From assembly GCF_008923205.2 (NCBI RefSeq), contig NZ_WBMS02000016.1, positions 4,221-63,024 of the forward strand: a DNA stretch of 58,804 bases, written 5' to 3'. Of the stretch, positions 1-8,178 are shown piece by piece. Source of the stretch: Actinomadura physcomitrii. Lineage in GTDB: Bacteria; Actinomycetota; Actinomycetes; Streptosporangiales; Streptosporangiaceae. Both the position numbers and the translations under genes were made by a program. How positions within the stretch are numbered: the stretch's first letter is position 1; each line of letters opens with the position of its first letter. The notes below the pieces were generated by a model. The model searched no databases. It was not told the origin of the DNA and was given only the letters and a program-made list of their open reading frames with translations.

Positions 1-84
1 CGGGTCGCCGGGGGGGGGCCGCGGGGGGGGGGGGGGGGGGGGTGGGTGGGGGGGGGGGGGGGGGGGGGGGCGCGCCCGGGGGGC
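1..84. other. Poly-G block at left window end, probable artefact
   Basis: The first ~84 bases are almost pure G with a few C and T. No coding or structural role can be supported. It is followed at once by a perfect hairpin (85-105). The same association of poly-G with a hairpin recurs at 36.2 kb and at the right end, which points to failed base calling or a contig end and not to real sequence. Confidence 0.7.
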
Positions 85-105
85 GGGGCAGGCGGAGCCT
101 GCCCC
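85..105. repeat. Perfect 9-bp hairpin next to poly-G
   Basis: GGGGCAGGC, loop GGA, GCCTGCCCC. It could be a terminator stem of a gene lying to the left. No T-tract follows. Confidence 0.4.
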
Positions 106-137
106 TATCACCTGCCCAGGGGCCGCAGAGGCTCCAA

Positions 138-147
138 AGTCAAGGGT
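138..147 (+). repeat. Target site duplication of IS4 element, left copy
   Basis: AGTCAAGGGT, repeated exactly at 1725-1734 on the other side of the element. Confidence 0.8.
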
Positions 148-170
148 CAATGCCACTTAGTTTAGGCTGC
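148..170 (+). repeat. IS4 left inverted repeat
   Basis: Starts CAATGCCACTTAGTTTAGGC; pairs with 1703-1724 with a 1-nt indel. The exact outer base could shift by one because the flanking target duplication can be read as 8 to 10 bp. Confidence 0.85.
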
Positions 171-258
171 GAGGGAAATCTGTCCACATATCCACAGGCG
201 GGCTTGTGGATGAGTTCGTCGTTATGGATTCCGATGGACGCGCGACAGTTGCGGATCT

Positions 259-1711
259 ATGGTGCAGCCCATGGGTGAGGGTGCCGCTAGTGGGCCGGGT
301 TCTTCTGCTGCGTTGGTGGAGCAGATCGGTATCGGGGTGTTGACGCGTCTGGTTTCGCGGGAACTGGTGGATGAGACGGTCGCTGCAGCGGGGCGCCGTG
401 AACAGCGTGTGCGGCTGCTGCCCGCCAGGGTGGTCGTCTACTTCGTCATGGCGATGGCGTTGTTTCCCGGGGACGCCTATGAAGAGGTGATACGCAAACT
501 CGTCCACGGCCTGCGGGGTCTGCGGATCTGGCGGAACGAGTGGACGGTGCCGACCTCGGGCGCGGTGACCCAGGCGCGCCGGCGGCTGGGCGCCCAGGTG
601 ATGCGGGATCTGTTTGTTCGGGTCGCGGTTCCGTGCGCCCGGCGCTCGACGCCGGGGGCGTGGCTGGGCCGGTGGCGGCTGATGGCCATCGACGGCTTCG
701 AGGTCGAGATGCCCGACAGCCCGTCCAACGCCGAACGCTACGGATACTCCGGCAAGAAGAACAACGACAAAGGCGTCTTTCCCAAGATGCTGGTGACCGC
801 GCTGGCCGAATGCGGAACCCACGCCGTCGTCGCCGCCGAACTCGGGGCCTGGCGCGACACCGAGAGGGCTCTGGCGACGCGGGTGCTGTCCTCGGGTGTG
901 GTGGCCGCCGACATGCTGGTGATCGGTGACCGGGGCATGTACAGCAACCGGCATCTGCACCTGATCCAAGACGCCGGCGCCCAGGCGCTGTTGCGGGCGC
1001 CGGTCAACGTGCTGCTTCCGGTACTGCGCTGGTTCGATGACGGGTCGTACCTGTCGTATTCCACCGACCCGAACGTCCGCACTCCGGCGGCGTCGCGGCG
1101 GTTGGCCGCCGGGACCATGAAGGTGACCGAGCTGCCCGGGGTGTACATCCGGGTCATCGAATACGAGATACCGAACCGCGGCGACGATGAACTGTTCACT
1201 TTGGTCACCACGATCTGTGATCCCTTGGACGCGCCGGCCGTCGAACTCGCCGCGGCCTATCACCAGCGGTGGGAGATCGAAACGGCCATCGGTGAGTTGA
1301 AAACGCATCAAAAGGGCGCCGGTGTCCTGCTGCGGTCGAAGTCCCCGGAGATGGTGGAGCAGGAACTATGGGGCATGCTGCTGACCCACTACGCGATCCG
1401 GGAGTTGATGGCCGAGGCCGCCGATCAAGCCGACCTCGACCCGGACCGATTGTCGTTCATCCGCTCACTGCGCATCGTCCGCCGCCACGTAGGAGGGTCG
1501 GCGGATTTTTCCCCCTGACCACCTCGACCAGGCGGTCGCCGACTCCATCACCGAAATCCTCGAACGACCCAACCCGCCGCGCCGCTTGAGAAGCTACCCG
1601 CGCGTCATCAAACGACAGCGATACACCTCCTATCGCATCAAACGCAACACAGACTCCCTCACCCGCCATACCGAAGAACCCGCCATCCAGATCATCTACC
1701 CAGCAGCCTAA
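259..1711 (+). pseudogene. IS4-family transposase, frameshifted near its C-terminus
   Basis: DDE transposase that cuts and joins the IS ends. The N-terminal ~100 residues match the IS4 N-terminal domain pattern (LLPARVVVYFVMAMALF). Catalytic Asp residues are D145 (MAIDG) and D224 (IGDRG). The catalytic Glu is E341 inside a textbook YREK signature, Y-x2-R-x3-E-x6-K (YHQRWEIETAIGELK). The open frame ends at 1518 after 419 residues. A run of five T and five C at 1506-1515 holds one base too many: removing it joins the frame to a C-terminal tail (RSYPRVIKRQRYTSYRIKR and onward) that stops at 1709-1711, giving about 483 residues. It is either a real inactivating frameshift or a homopolymer base-call error. 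Starts upstream or downstream of 259 are possible. Confidence 0.85.
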
Positions 1712-1724
1712 CTAAGTGGCATTG
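1703..1724 (-). repeat. IS4 right inverted repeat
   Basis: Reads GCAGCCTAACTAAGTGGCAT then TG on the plus strand. The transposase reading frame, once corrected for the frameshift, stops inside it (TAA at 1709-1711). Confidence 0.85.
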
Positions 1725-1734
1725 AGTCAAGGGT
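1725..1734 (+). repeat. Target site duplication of IS4 element, right copy
   Basis: AGTCAAGGGT, identical to 138-147. Confidence 0.8.
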
Positions 1735-1783
1735 GGACGAAGTCCATCGCGAAGCGACGCCGAAGGCGCCCTTGACTTTGGAG

Positions 1784-2041
1784 GGGCGGCCCCGTACGCA
1801 AGCGCCACCCCACCACACGAACACCCCTCTTGCCAATCAAGCAACACCCTCTTGAAGGGCACCCTGACACTTGTGAGTGGCTAGGAAATTCGTATGAGTC
1901 CTCAGCGGACTGCCCTTTGCAACAGGGCTGCGCCGCTCCATGCGGCAGTCGAGCCGAGCTACTTATGCATGCCTCCATGTACACCCGTTATTACAGGAAA
2001 GACCGGTCGAGCGACGCCCGGTCGAGCGACGCCCGGAGCGG
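1784..2041. other. Region without a recognisable gene, with a short tandem repeat
   Basis: From the end of the IS-split palindrome to the NERD gene stop there is no convincing coding frame and no tRNA-like fold that I could see. Base composition is less GC-rich than the neighbours. A 15-nt unit CGGTCGAGCGACGCC is repeated twice exactly at 2004-2018 and 2019-2033. Confidence 0.5.
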
Positions 2042-3043
2042 TCATGGCCGCCATGTGGTGGGGCGGCGTGCTGCTGCGTGCACTTCGGCGACTTGTTCGG
2101 GGCTCAGGACCTTTCCGCAGTGGCGCAGCCAGCGGCGGAACGCCCGTACGTCCCGGAGGACGGCGACGTCGCGCGGGCCGCCGTTGCGGACGGTGAAGCC
2201 CTTCGCGCCGACGAAGACGACGGCCGCCTGCACGGGAACATGGCGTCCGCAGGCGTCGGCGAGGAGTCTGCGGGCGCGCTGGGCCTCGTGCCGGGAGTTG
2301 CGCAGGTAGTCGACCTTCGTGCCGCCGACCATCAGGCCGTTGTCGGCCACCCAGACCTTGCCGCGCGTGCTCTTGGTGTTGACGGTGACGACGCCGAACG
2401 GGCCGATCAGGACATGGTCGATGTCGGCGCCGCGGCGTCCGACGGGGACGGCGTGCAGGACGTGCCAGCCGTGCTTGCGCGCCCATTTGTCGAGCTTGCC
2501 GCCGATGACGCGTTCGGCCTTCGCGCCCACCGCGAAGTCGCGGGCCTGGGTGCGGGCGCCGAAGAAGGCGGCGAGCCGGGTGCGCCAGTCGCGGAGTTCG
2601 TCGGCGCGGGCCTGTGCGGCGGCGCCGGGGCGGTTGAGGGCGAGGTCGATGTCCCGTTCGGCTGCGGCCGGCGCGAGTTCACCGTCTGCCGTCGAGGGCC
2701 GTCCTGCGTCTGTCGCCGGCGGGTGGCCGTTGCGCGCGGGCGGCCGGCGTCGGACGGGCGTGGCCGGTGGTCGCGGGGCGGCCTCGGCGGCAGTGCGGTC
2801 GTTCGGGGTGGTCGGCCGGTCGCTGCGGGGAGGGCGGGCGGCCGGTCGTGTGCGGGGCTCGGGTTCGCCTAGGGTGCGGCATTCGGCGCGGACGGTGTCC
2901 CAGAACGGGACCGCCAGGTCGGGGACGGTGAGCTCGTGGCGGCCCGTCCGGACGTCGTACCAGCCGATCCCGTCGTCGCCGCGCGAGACATAGATGCGCA
3001 AGTGGCCGTAGCGGCGCCAGACCTTCGCTTCTAGACCGTCCAC
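2042..3043 (-). CDS. NERD-domain protein (nuclease-related)
   Basis: 333 residues from a GTG start. The N-terminal ~60 residues (VWRRYGHLRIYVSRGDDGIGWYDVRTG) form a small separate domain. A Pro/Arg-rich linker covers ~65-140. The C-terminal part carries a NERD-like core: an ERVIGGKLDKWARKHGW helix, then ADIDHVLIGPFGVVTVNTKS, where the D-H and the V-N-T-K-S strand occupy the positions of the nuclease-like D and E/QxK residues. The usual NERD K is kept, but the E/D before it reads N (VNTKS), so catalysis is uncertain. NERD proteins are thought to process DNA or act in defence and plasmid biology; no target can be inferred here. No signal peptide. Confidence 0.7.
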   Translation of the reverse strand: MDGLEAKVWRRYGHLRIYVSRGDDGIGWYDVRTGRHELTVPDLAVPFWDTVRAECRTLGEPEPRTRPAARPPRSDRPTTPNDRTAAEAAPRPPATPVRRRPPARNGHPPATDAGRPSTADGELAPAAAERDIDLALNRPGAAAQARADELRDWRTRLAAFFGARTQARDFAVGAKAERVIGGKLDKWARKHGWHVLHAVPVGRRGADIDHVLIGPFGVVTVNTKSTRGKVWVADNGLMVGGTKVDYLRNSRHEAQRARRLLADACGRHVPVQAAVVFVGAKGFTVRNGGPRDVAVLRDVRAFRRWLRHCGKVLSPEQVAEVHAAARRPTTWRP

Positions 3044-3118
3044 AACCGACCCTTACGCGATCGTTGACCGACCCTGGCACCTTATGTCACGGCGGTGTCG
3101 CGGTGAAGGGGCGTTGTG

Positions 3119-4345
3119 TCAGCGGCGGGCGGTGATGCGGGTGGGGAGGGAGGCGAAGCCGCGGTCGTTGGAGGAGTGGACGCGCTCCGCGCCCGTCTCG
3201 TCGATCTCGTAGTCGGCGACGACGGCGGTGACCTCCTCCAGCGCGATGCGCGCCTCGAGGCGGCCGAGGTTCGCGCCGAGGCAGTGGTGGCGGCCGTTGC
3301 CGAAGGCGAGGGACGCGCCGGTGTCGCGGTCGAGGTCGAAGCGGTTCGGGTCCGGGAAGACGGACGGGTCGCGGTTCGCGGCGCCGGTCAGGAGGAGCAC
3401 CTTCGACTCGGCGGGGATGGTGACGCCGTGCAGGGTGATGTCCTCGGTGGCGGTGCGGGCGAGGACCTGGGACGTCGGCTCCCAGCGGAGCGTCTCCTCG
3501 ATCCAGTCGTCGATGCGGCCGCCGAGGGCGCGGGCCCGCTCGGCGGGGTGCAGCCAGGCGGCGTGCCAGGCGTTGCCGAGGGTCAGCATCGTGGTCTCGA
3601 TGCCGGCGCCGACGAGCAGGATCAGCACGCCGACGATCTCCTCGGGGGTGAGGCGGTCGTCGCCGTCGGCGGCGTCCAGCAGCCCGGACAGCAGGTCGCC
3701 GCGGCGCTCCTTGGACCGCTCGATCGTCAGGTCGGTGTAGTAGCCGACGAGGGCGCCGATGGCCTGCAGCGCCTCGGGCGGCAGGTCGTCGCCCTCCTCG
3801 CCGCGGTACATGATCGCCATGCCGAGGTCGCGGACCAGGCCGCGGTCGGCCTCCGGGACGCCGACGAGCTCGGAGATGACGTCGGTGGGGAAGCGGCCGG
3901 CGAAGTCGGCCATCAGGTCGAAGGTGTCGCCGTCGAGGTGCGGCCGGACGCAGTCGCGGGCGATCTCGCGGATGCGGGGCTCCAGTTCCTGGACGCGGCG
4001 CTGGGTGAAGGCGCGCGACACCAGGCCGCGCATGCGGGTGTGCTTGGGCGGGTCCATGGCGACGAACGAAAAGAACTTCTCCGCTTCGGGGCCCCAGAAG
4101 GCGGGTTCTATGCGCAGGCCGTTGCGGCTGGAGAAACGCGCGGAGTCGCGGAGCGCGGACAGAACGTCGGCGTGCCGGGACAGCGCCCAGAAGTCGTCCG
4201 TTTCATTGCGGTAGACCGGTGACTTTTCGCGCAGTTCCGCGTACACCGGGTAGGGGTTCTCCTGAATCGCGAAGTCGAACGGGCTGTAGAAGGGGTCCAC
4301 CGTGTGCCTTCCCGGGTAGCCGATGCGCTGGACCGATCCTGCCAC
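3119..4345 (-). CDS. Cytochrome P450 monooxygenase
   Basis: 408 residues, normal length for a soluble bacterial class I P450. The I-helix reads LVGAGIETT (canonical A-G-x-E-T-T, oxygen activation), the K-helix ExxR is EETLR, and the haem loop is FGNGRHHCLG with the thiolate ligand at about C355. No membrane anchor, so cytosolic, needing a ferredoxin and reductase encoded elsewhere. GTG start chosen because it begins just before the family-typical N-terminus. It is divergent from the methyltransferase at 4412 with a 66-bp gap. No biosynthetic genes adjoin, so the substrate cannot be named. Confidence 0.93.
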   Translation of the reverse strand: MAGSVQRIGYPGRHTVDPFYSPFDFAIQENPYPVYAELREKSPVYRNETDDFWALSRHADVLSALRDSARFSSRNGLRIEPAFWGPEAEKFFSFVAMDPPKHTRMRGLVSRAFTQRRVQELEPRIREIARDCVRPHLDGDTFDLMADFAGRFPTDVISELVGVPEADRGLVRDLGMAIMYRGEEGDDLPPEALQAIGALVGYYTDLTIERSKERRGDLLSGLLDAADGDDRLTPEEIVGVLILLVGAGIETTMLTLGNAWHAAWLHPAERARALGGRIDDWIEETLRWEPTSQVLARTATEDITLHGVTIPAESKVLLLTGAANRDPSVFPDPNRFDLDRDTGASLAFGNGRHHCLGANLGRLEARIALEEVTAVVADYEIDETGAERVHSSNDRGFASLPTRITARR

Positions 4346-4411
4346 GCATAATGGTGTCCTGCCATTTCACTTCCGTCGCGGTTTCGCGGCGGGCGACGAA
4401 GCGAGGGCGCC

Positions 4412-5227
4412 GTGGACGCTGAGCGGGTTCCGCCGGGGATCGACCCGACGAAGGCGCATCCTTCCCGCCGGTACAACTACTGGCTGGGCGGCAAGGACAA
4501 TTTCGCGGTCGACCGGGAATCGGCGGAGATGGTGGCGTCGGCGTTTCCCACGGTAGGCCTCGCGGCCCGGGAGAACCGCGCGTTCATGCGCCGGGTGGTC
4601 GGATACCTGGCGGGCGAGGCGGGGATCGGGCAGTTCCTCGACATCGGCACCGGGCTGCCGTCGGCCGGGAACGTGCACGAGATCGCGCAGGGCATCGACC
4701 CGTCGGCGCGGATCGTCTATGTCGACAACGACCCGATCGTGCTGGTGCACGCCCGCGCGCTGCTGACGAGCGAGCCCCGGGGGCGGACCGCCTACATCGA
4801 GGCGGACCTGCGCGATCCGGAGAAGATCCTCGCCGACGCGGACCTGCGGCGGACGCTTGACCTGTCCCGGCCGGTGGCGCTGATGCTGGTCGCGACGATG
4901 CACTTCGTCACCGACGACCACGACCCGTACGGGATCGTCCGGACGCTGCTCGGCGCGCTGCCGTCCGGCAGCCATCTGGTGATGACGCATGCGACCGGCG
5001 ACTACCTGACGCCGGAGGAGTACGCGGTGAGCGTGGAGGCGAACGAGCGGAGCGGGGTGCCGTTCCGGCTGCGCGGCCGTGAGGAGTTCGCGCGGTTCTT
5101 CGACGGGCTGGAGGTGCTGCCGCCGGGTGTCGGGTCGGTGGTGGAGTGGCGTCCGGAGGAGCCGGCGGAGGACCGTCCAGCGGTCGAGGACGTGTCGATG
5201 CTGTGCGCGGTCGCCCGCGTCCCCTGA
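4412..5227 (+). CDS. SAM-dependent methyltransferase, DUF574 type (paralogue 1 of 3)
   Basis: 271 residues, GTG start. Actinomycete DUF574 family: N-terminal RRYNYWLGGKDNFAVD, then a Rossmann-type SAM site FLDIGTGLPSAGNVHE, the acidic VYVDNDPIVLVHARAL strand and DLRDPEKIL. It is close to the copies at 27036 and 38077, which share the D-L/I-G-T/S-G-x-P and VYVDNDP motifs. The family is abundant in Streptomyces-like genomes, and substrates are unknown to me. It runs into the convergent APH-type gene with no spacer (stop 5225-5227, the other stop begins 5228). Confidence 0.88.
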   Translation: MDAERVPPGIDPTKAHPSRRYNYWLGGKDNFAVDRESAEMVASAFPTVGLAARENRAFMRRVVGYLAGEAGIGQFLDIGTGLPSAGNVHEIAQGIDPSARIVYVDNDPIVLVHARALLTSEPRGRTAYIEADLRDPEKILADADLRRTLDLSRPVALMLVATMHFVTDDHDPYGIVRTLLGALPSGSHLVMTHATGDYLTPEEYAVSVEANERSGVPFRLRGREEFARFFDGLEVLPPGVGSVVEWRPEEPAEDRPAVEDVSMLCAVARVP

Positions 5228-6112
5228 TCAGGCCTCGAGGACGGACCGGATCGTGTACCGCGCGTTGGCGGAGATGATCGGGTTCGTGGAGCGGTAGTAC
5301 GGCAGCTGGATGACGGCCATGGACAGGGCTCGGCCGCGTCCGCGCAGCCAGGTCGCGGCGTCGGCGTCGAGCGCGTCGCGGAACGCGGACCGGGCGCCGG
5401 GCGGCAGGAGGTTCCAGGCGGGGATCAGGTCGCAGGCGGGGTCGCCGATGCCGCAGGTGGCGAAGTCGAGGACGCCGGTGAGGCGGCCGGCGGCGTCGAC
5501 CAGCAGGTTGCTCGGCATGAGGTCGGCGTGCAGCCGGCATGGCGGGCCGATCCAGGCGGGGGCGCGGAGCGACTCGTCCCAGGACGCCAGGATCGCGTCG
5601 GCGTCGAAGGGCTCGTCGGTGCGGCGCAGTTCGTCGACCGCCGCCCGTGTGGCCGCGTCGAGGGTGGCCAGTGGGCCGCCGCGGTAGGCGGGCGGGCCGC
5701 CGGGCGCGCCGGTCTTGCGGAGGGCCAGGACGAAGCCGGCGAGGTCGCGGGCGAGGCCGGCGCCGGCCTCGCCTTCGGTCGGCGGCGACCCGTCGAGCCA
5801 CCGGTGCACGGCCCACGGCCACGGGAAGCCTTCGGCGGGCTCGCCCGTCCCGGCGACGGACGGGATCGCGACGGGCAGGCCCGGTGCGAGTTCCGGCAGC
5901 CACCGCGTCTCGTGCTCCAGCGCGCGCACTCCGCCCGCCGTCAGCGGCAGCCGGACGGACAGCGCGGAGCCGAGCCGGTAGACGGCGTTGACGGTCCCGC
6001 CGGACGCGACCCGTTCGACGGGCAGCCCCGCCCATTGCGGGAACTGCCCGCGCACGAGCCGGCGGACGAGGTCCGCGTCCGTGTCGGCCTCGCCGGCGTG
6101 CATCTTCGGCAT
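5228..6112 (-). CDS. Aminoglycoside phosphotransferase (APH) family kinase
   Basis: 294 residues. Kinase-like fold with catalytic loop CRLHADLMPSNLLVD (H-x-D-x4-N) and metal-binding GVLDFATCGIGDPACDL (D-F/x-G-type loop). The N-lobe has VASGGTVNAVYRLGSALSVRLP with the ATP-contacting Gly-rich turn. The family phosphorylates aminoglycosides, macrolides or small metabolites such as fructosamine or homoserine; motif reading does not separate these. It ends back to back with the methyltransferase at 5227. The ATG start at 6112 is followed by the Asp-rich DTDADLVRRLVRGQFPQW helix expected at the N-terminus. Confidence 0.88.
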   Translation of the reverse strand: MPKMHAGEADTDADLVRRLVRGQFPQWAGLPVERVASGGTVNAVYRLGSALSVRLPLTAGGVRALEHETRWLPELAPGLPVAIPSVAGTGEPAEGFPWPWAVHRWLDGSPPTEGEAGAGLARDLAGFVLALRKTGAPGGPPAYRGGPLATLDAATRAAVDELRRTDEPFDADAILASWDESLRAPAWIGPPCRLHADLMPSNLLVDAAGRLTGVLDFATCGIGDPACDLIPAWNLLPPGARSAFRDALDADAATWLRGRGRALSMAVIQLPYYRSTNPIISANARYTIRSVLEA

Positions 6113-6154
6113 CTCGCCAAGCAGACCCGATGCCCGACTGGAAGGTCAATCGGA

Positions 6155-7063
6155 TTACGTCAGGGGCAGGACGCGGCGGGCCTCGGCGTGGGCGTGGTCG
6201 TGGATCTCCAGGGCGGCGGCGAGCGCGCCGTCCAGCTCTTCGAGGGTGCGTTCGACGAGGTCGAGGGCGTCGCGGGCGCGCTGCAGGCCGGACGACTTGA
6301 CGAGGGAGCCGCGGGCGAGGCCGTCGAGCAGGGCGCGGTCGGCGTCGCGGTAGCGGGTGAGCGCGGGCATGAGCCGTTCGGCGTCGGCCTGGAGGCCGGT
6401 GAAGCCGTCGGCGAGGGCGGCGAGCTCGGCGGTGCGGGACTCGACGGCGGCGCGCTCGTCGGCGAGCCGGCGCCGCGCCGCGGCGAGTTCCTCGACCGCG
6501 CCGGCCGCGCTCTCGACGGCCTCCCTGACCTGCTCGTTCAGCCGGTCGAGTTGCGCGGTGGTGAGGCGGAGCAGCGCGGTGGCGGACGCGTCGAGGCCGT
6601 CCTCGGCGTCGCGGGCGGCGTTCAGCTCCGGCATGCGGGCCTCGAACGCGTCGCGCTGGGCGCGCAGCGCGTCGAGGTCGGTGCGCAGGGCGTCGAGGCG
6701 GCGGAGTTCGGCGAGCTCGGCGCGGACGGCGGCGTGCTCGGCGGCGGTCTCCTTCATCGCGTCCAGCGCGGGGCGCAGCCCGTCGAGGCGGCGGCGGTCG
6801 GCGGCGAGGTCGGCGCGCATCCGGTTGAGCTCGGCGGTGGTCTCCTCGAAGTGCGCGACGAGGTCGCGCCCGAGGTCGCCGCCGCGGGCGAGGGCGGGCA
6901 GCGTCTCCAGCAGCGCCGGCAGGTCGTGCAGCGCCTCGTCCAGCCCGGACACGAACCGGAACGCGGCGAGGTCGTCGCCCGGCGGGACGGCGCGGGCCTC
7001 GGCGAGCGCGGCGGCGAGCGCGGCCTGCAGGGCGGCGAAGGCGCCGGCGGGCGCGTCGGTCAT
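6155..7063 (-). CDS. Coiled-coil protein, last gene of the GTPase/Hsp70-like operon
   Basis: 302 residues. It is almost entirely alpha-helical, with long heptad-like Ala/Leu/Glu/Arg stretches (ELNRMRADLAADRRRLDGLR and further repeats from ~70 to ~250). There is no signal peptide, membrane segment or catalytic motif. The ATG overlaps the stop of the Hsp70-like gene by 4 nt (ATGA), so translation is probably coupled. By position it may be an adaptor or scaffold for the Hsp70-like ATPase. I do not recognise a family. A second coiled-coil protein lies at 16266-17651 in the same operon. Confidence 0.8.
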   Translation of the reverse strand: MTDAPAGAFAALQAALAAALAEARAVPPGDDLAAFRFVSGLDEALHDLPALLETLPALARGGDLGRDLVAHFEETTAELNRMRADLAADRRRLDGLRPALDAMKETAAEHAAVRAELAELRRLDALRTDLDALRAQRDAFEARMPELNAARDAEDGLDASATALLRLTTAQLDRLNEQVREAVESAAGAVEELAAARRRLADERAAVESRTAELAALADGFTGLQADAERLMPALTRYRDADRALLDGLARGSLVKSSGLQRARDALDLVERTLEELDGALAAALEIHDHAHAEARRVLPLT

Positions 7064-8178
7064 CGGGCGGGCCTCTCCAGGGGGACGGGCACCGGGTCGG
7101 CGTCCGGCGCGACGGGGAACAGGGCGACGACGGGGCCGCGGGTCGCGGCGCGCAGCCCGAGCCGGTACGCGCCGGGCGGCAGCCCGGCGGCGCGGCAGGG
7201 CGCGGGCCGGCCGTCGACCTCGACCGGCAGCGTGCCGGCGTCGTCGAGCAGCAGCGACGGGGCGCCGAGCGGCGGCTCGCGGCGGTGGCACAGCAGCAGG
7301 TCGCGGCCGGTGAGGGCGGCGAACCGGCCGGGCCGCCCGGGGACGTCGATCTCGGCCTCGACGGGCAGCCCGTGGCGGATCCGGTGAATCGGCAGCCGGA
7401 CGTCGGGCAGCGGCGCCTCCCGGAACACCTCGCCGGCGAACAGGGCGGCGCCCTCGACGGCGGCGTGCGGGCCGAGCGGCGCGGCGTCCGGCAGCACCTC
7501 GGCGACCAGCGGGAACGCGGCGAATCCGCCGGTCAGCACCGTTCGCGCGGACGCGCCGGACCAGCGGCCGGCGAGGGCGGCGAGCCGCGCGCCGAACGGC
7601 TCGAACGCCTCCAGCAGCACGCCCGCGGTGATCTCCAGGTCGCCGGCGCGGACCGCGAGCGCGTTGCGGAACAGCGCCTTCTCCCGGGCGGTCGCGAGGA
7701 CGGTGGCGAGCCGCTCGGCGTTCTGCGCGGCGGAGGCCGCGAACTCCCGGCCGTGCCCGGGCGCGACGGCCTCGGCGAACGCGTCGCCGCCCGCGCCCGC
7801 GTCGAAGACGGCGTCGACGAGCCGGACCGACTCGCCGGACACCTCGCACAGCCCGAACCCGGTGCCGGACGCGCCCGCGTCGCAGACCAGGTAGCGGCCG
7901 GGGCCGGTCCGGGAGGCGGCGTGCGCGGCGACGGCGGCGAACCGGCCGATGAGCGTCGCGGGCCCGACCGGCAGGACGGTCGCATGCAGCAGTTCCTGCC
8001 GGGCGAGCCCCGGGCCGTGGTCGCGCCAGTGGTCGGGCACCACACAGGTGACGGGGCGGTCCGTCCCGGCGGCGCGGGTGAGGACCGCGGCGATCGCGCC
8101 GGGCGGCGGCGTCGCGAGGACGGTGAGGCCCGCGGCGGTCCGGATCCGGGTGGTGGCCGTCCCGATGTCGACGGCCAT
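7060..8178 (-). CDS. Hsp70/actin-like (ASKHA) ATPase
   Basis: 372 residues. It carries the three ATP-binding landmarks of the Hsp70/actin superfamily: phosphate-1 VDIGTATTRI (residues 3-12), phosphate-2 VCDAGASGTGFGL (98-110, D100) and adenosine motif VLTGGFAAFPLV (214-225). REKALFRN (165-172) sits where Hsp70s carry the connecting helix. After ~270 the canonical substrate-binding domain is replaced by a short beta-rich tail (LPIHRIRHGLPVEAEIDVPGR onwards), so it is an Hsp70-like regulator and not a DnaK. The ATG overlaps the upstream stop (TGATG) and the gene overlaps the next by 4 nt. Confidence 0.85.
   Translation of the reverse strand: MAVDIGTATTRIRTAAGLTVLATPPPGAIAAVLTRAAGTDRPVTCVVPDHWRDHGPGLARQELLHATVLPVGPATLIGRFAAVAAHAASRTGPGRYLVCDAGASGTGFGLCEVSGESVRLVDAVFDAGAGGDAFAEAVAPGHGREFAASAAQNAERLATVLATAREKALFRNALAVRAGDLEITAGVLLEAFEPFGARLAALAGRWSGASARTVLTGGFAAFPLVAEVLPDAAPLGPHAAVEGAALFAGEVFREAPLPDVRLPIHRIRHGLPVEAEIDVPGRPGRFAALTGRDLLLCHRREPPLGAPSLLLDDAGTLPVEVDGRPAPCRAAGLPPGAYRLGLRAATRGPVVALFPVAPDADPVPVPLERPAR

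Larger units (their letters stand above)
148..1724 (+). mobile_element. IS4-family insertion sequence, complete ends
   Basis: The element is about 1577 bp. Terminal inverted repeats begin CAATGCCACTTAGTT at the left and end AACTAAGTGGCATTG at the right. The two repeats match over ~22 bp apart from one extra T in the left copy (164 region). Ends of the AATGCC type followed by TTAGTTAGG are what IS4-family elements carry. A 10-bp direct repeat AGTCAAGGGT flanks it at 138-147 and 1725-1734, fitting the 10-12 bp target duplications of this family. The intact duplication suggests a fairly recent insertion. It carries one transposase gene, which is frameshifted here. Confidence 0.9.
132..1783. repeat. 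15-bp palindrome split by the IS insertion
   Basis: CTCCAAAGTCAAGGG (132-146) and its exact complement CCCTTGACTTTGGAG (1769-1783) flank the element. With the IS and one target copy removed they would form a stem with a ~35-nt loop that itself can pair. It looks like a terminator or repeated palindrome that served as the insertion target. Confidence 0.6.

Noticed and set aside
42..278. Open frame starting in poly-G
   Set aside because: Glycine run from an artefact, no coding evidence.
1501..1520. Programmed frameshifting of the transposase
   Set aside because: IS4-family elements normally encode one uninterrupted transposase; mutation or base-call error is simpler.
1784..2041. Possible tRNA or small RNA gene in the low-GC gap
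   Set aside because: No cloverleaf, T-loop or acceptor pairing could be found; only a short tandem repeat.
4367..4990. Minus-strand open frame opposite the first methyltransferase
   Set aside because: Shadow frame, His/Arg/Pro-rich without motifs, fully covered by a strong plus-strand gene.
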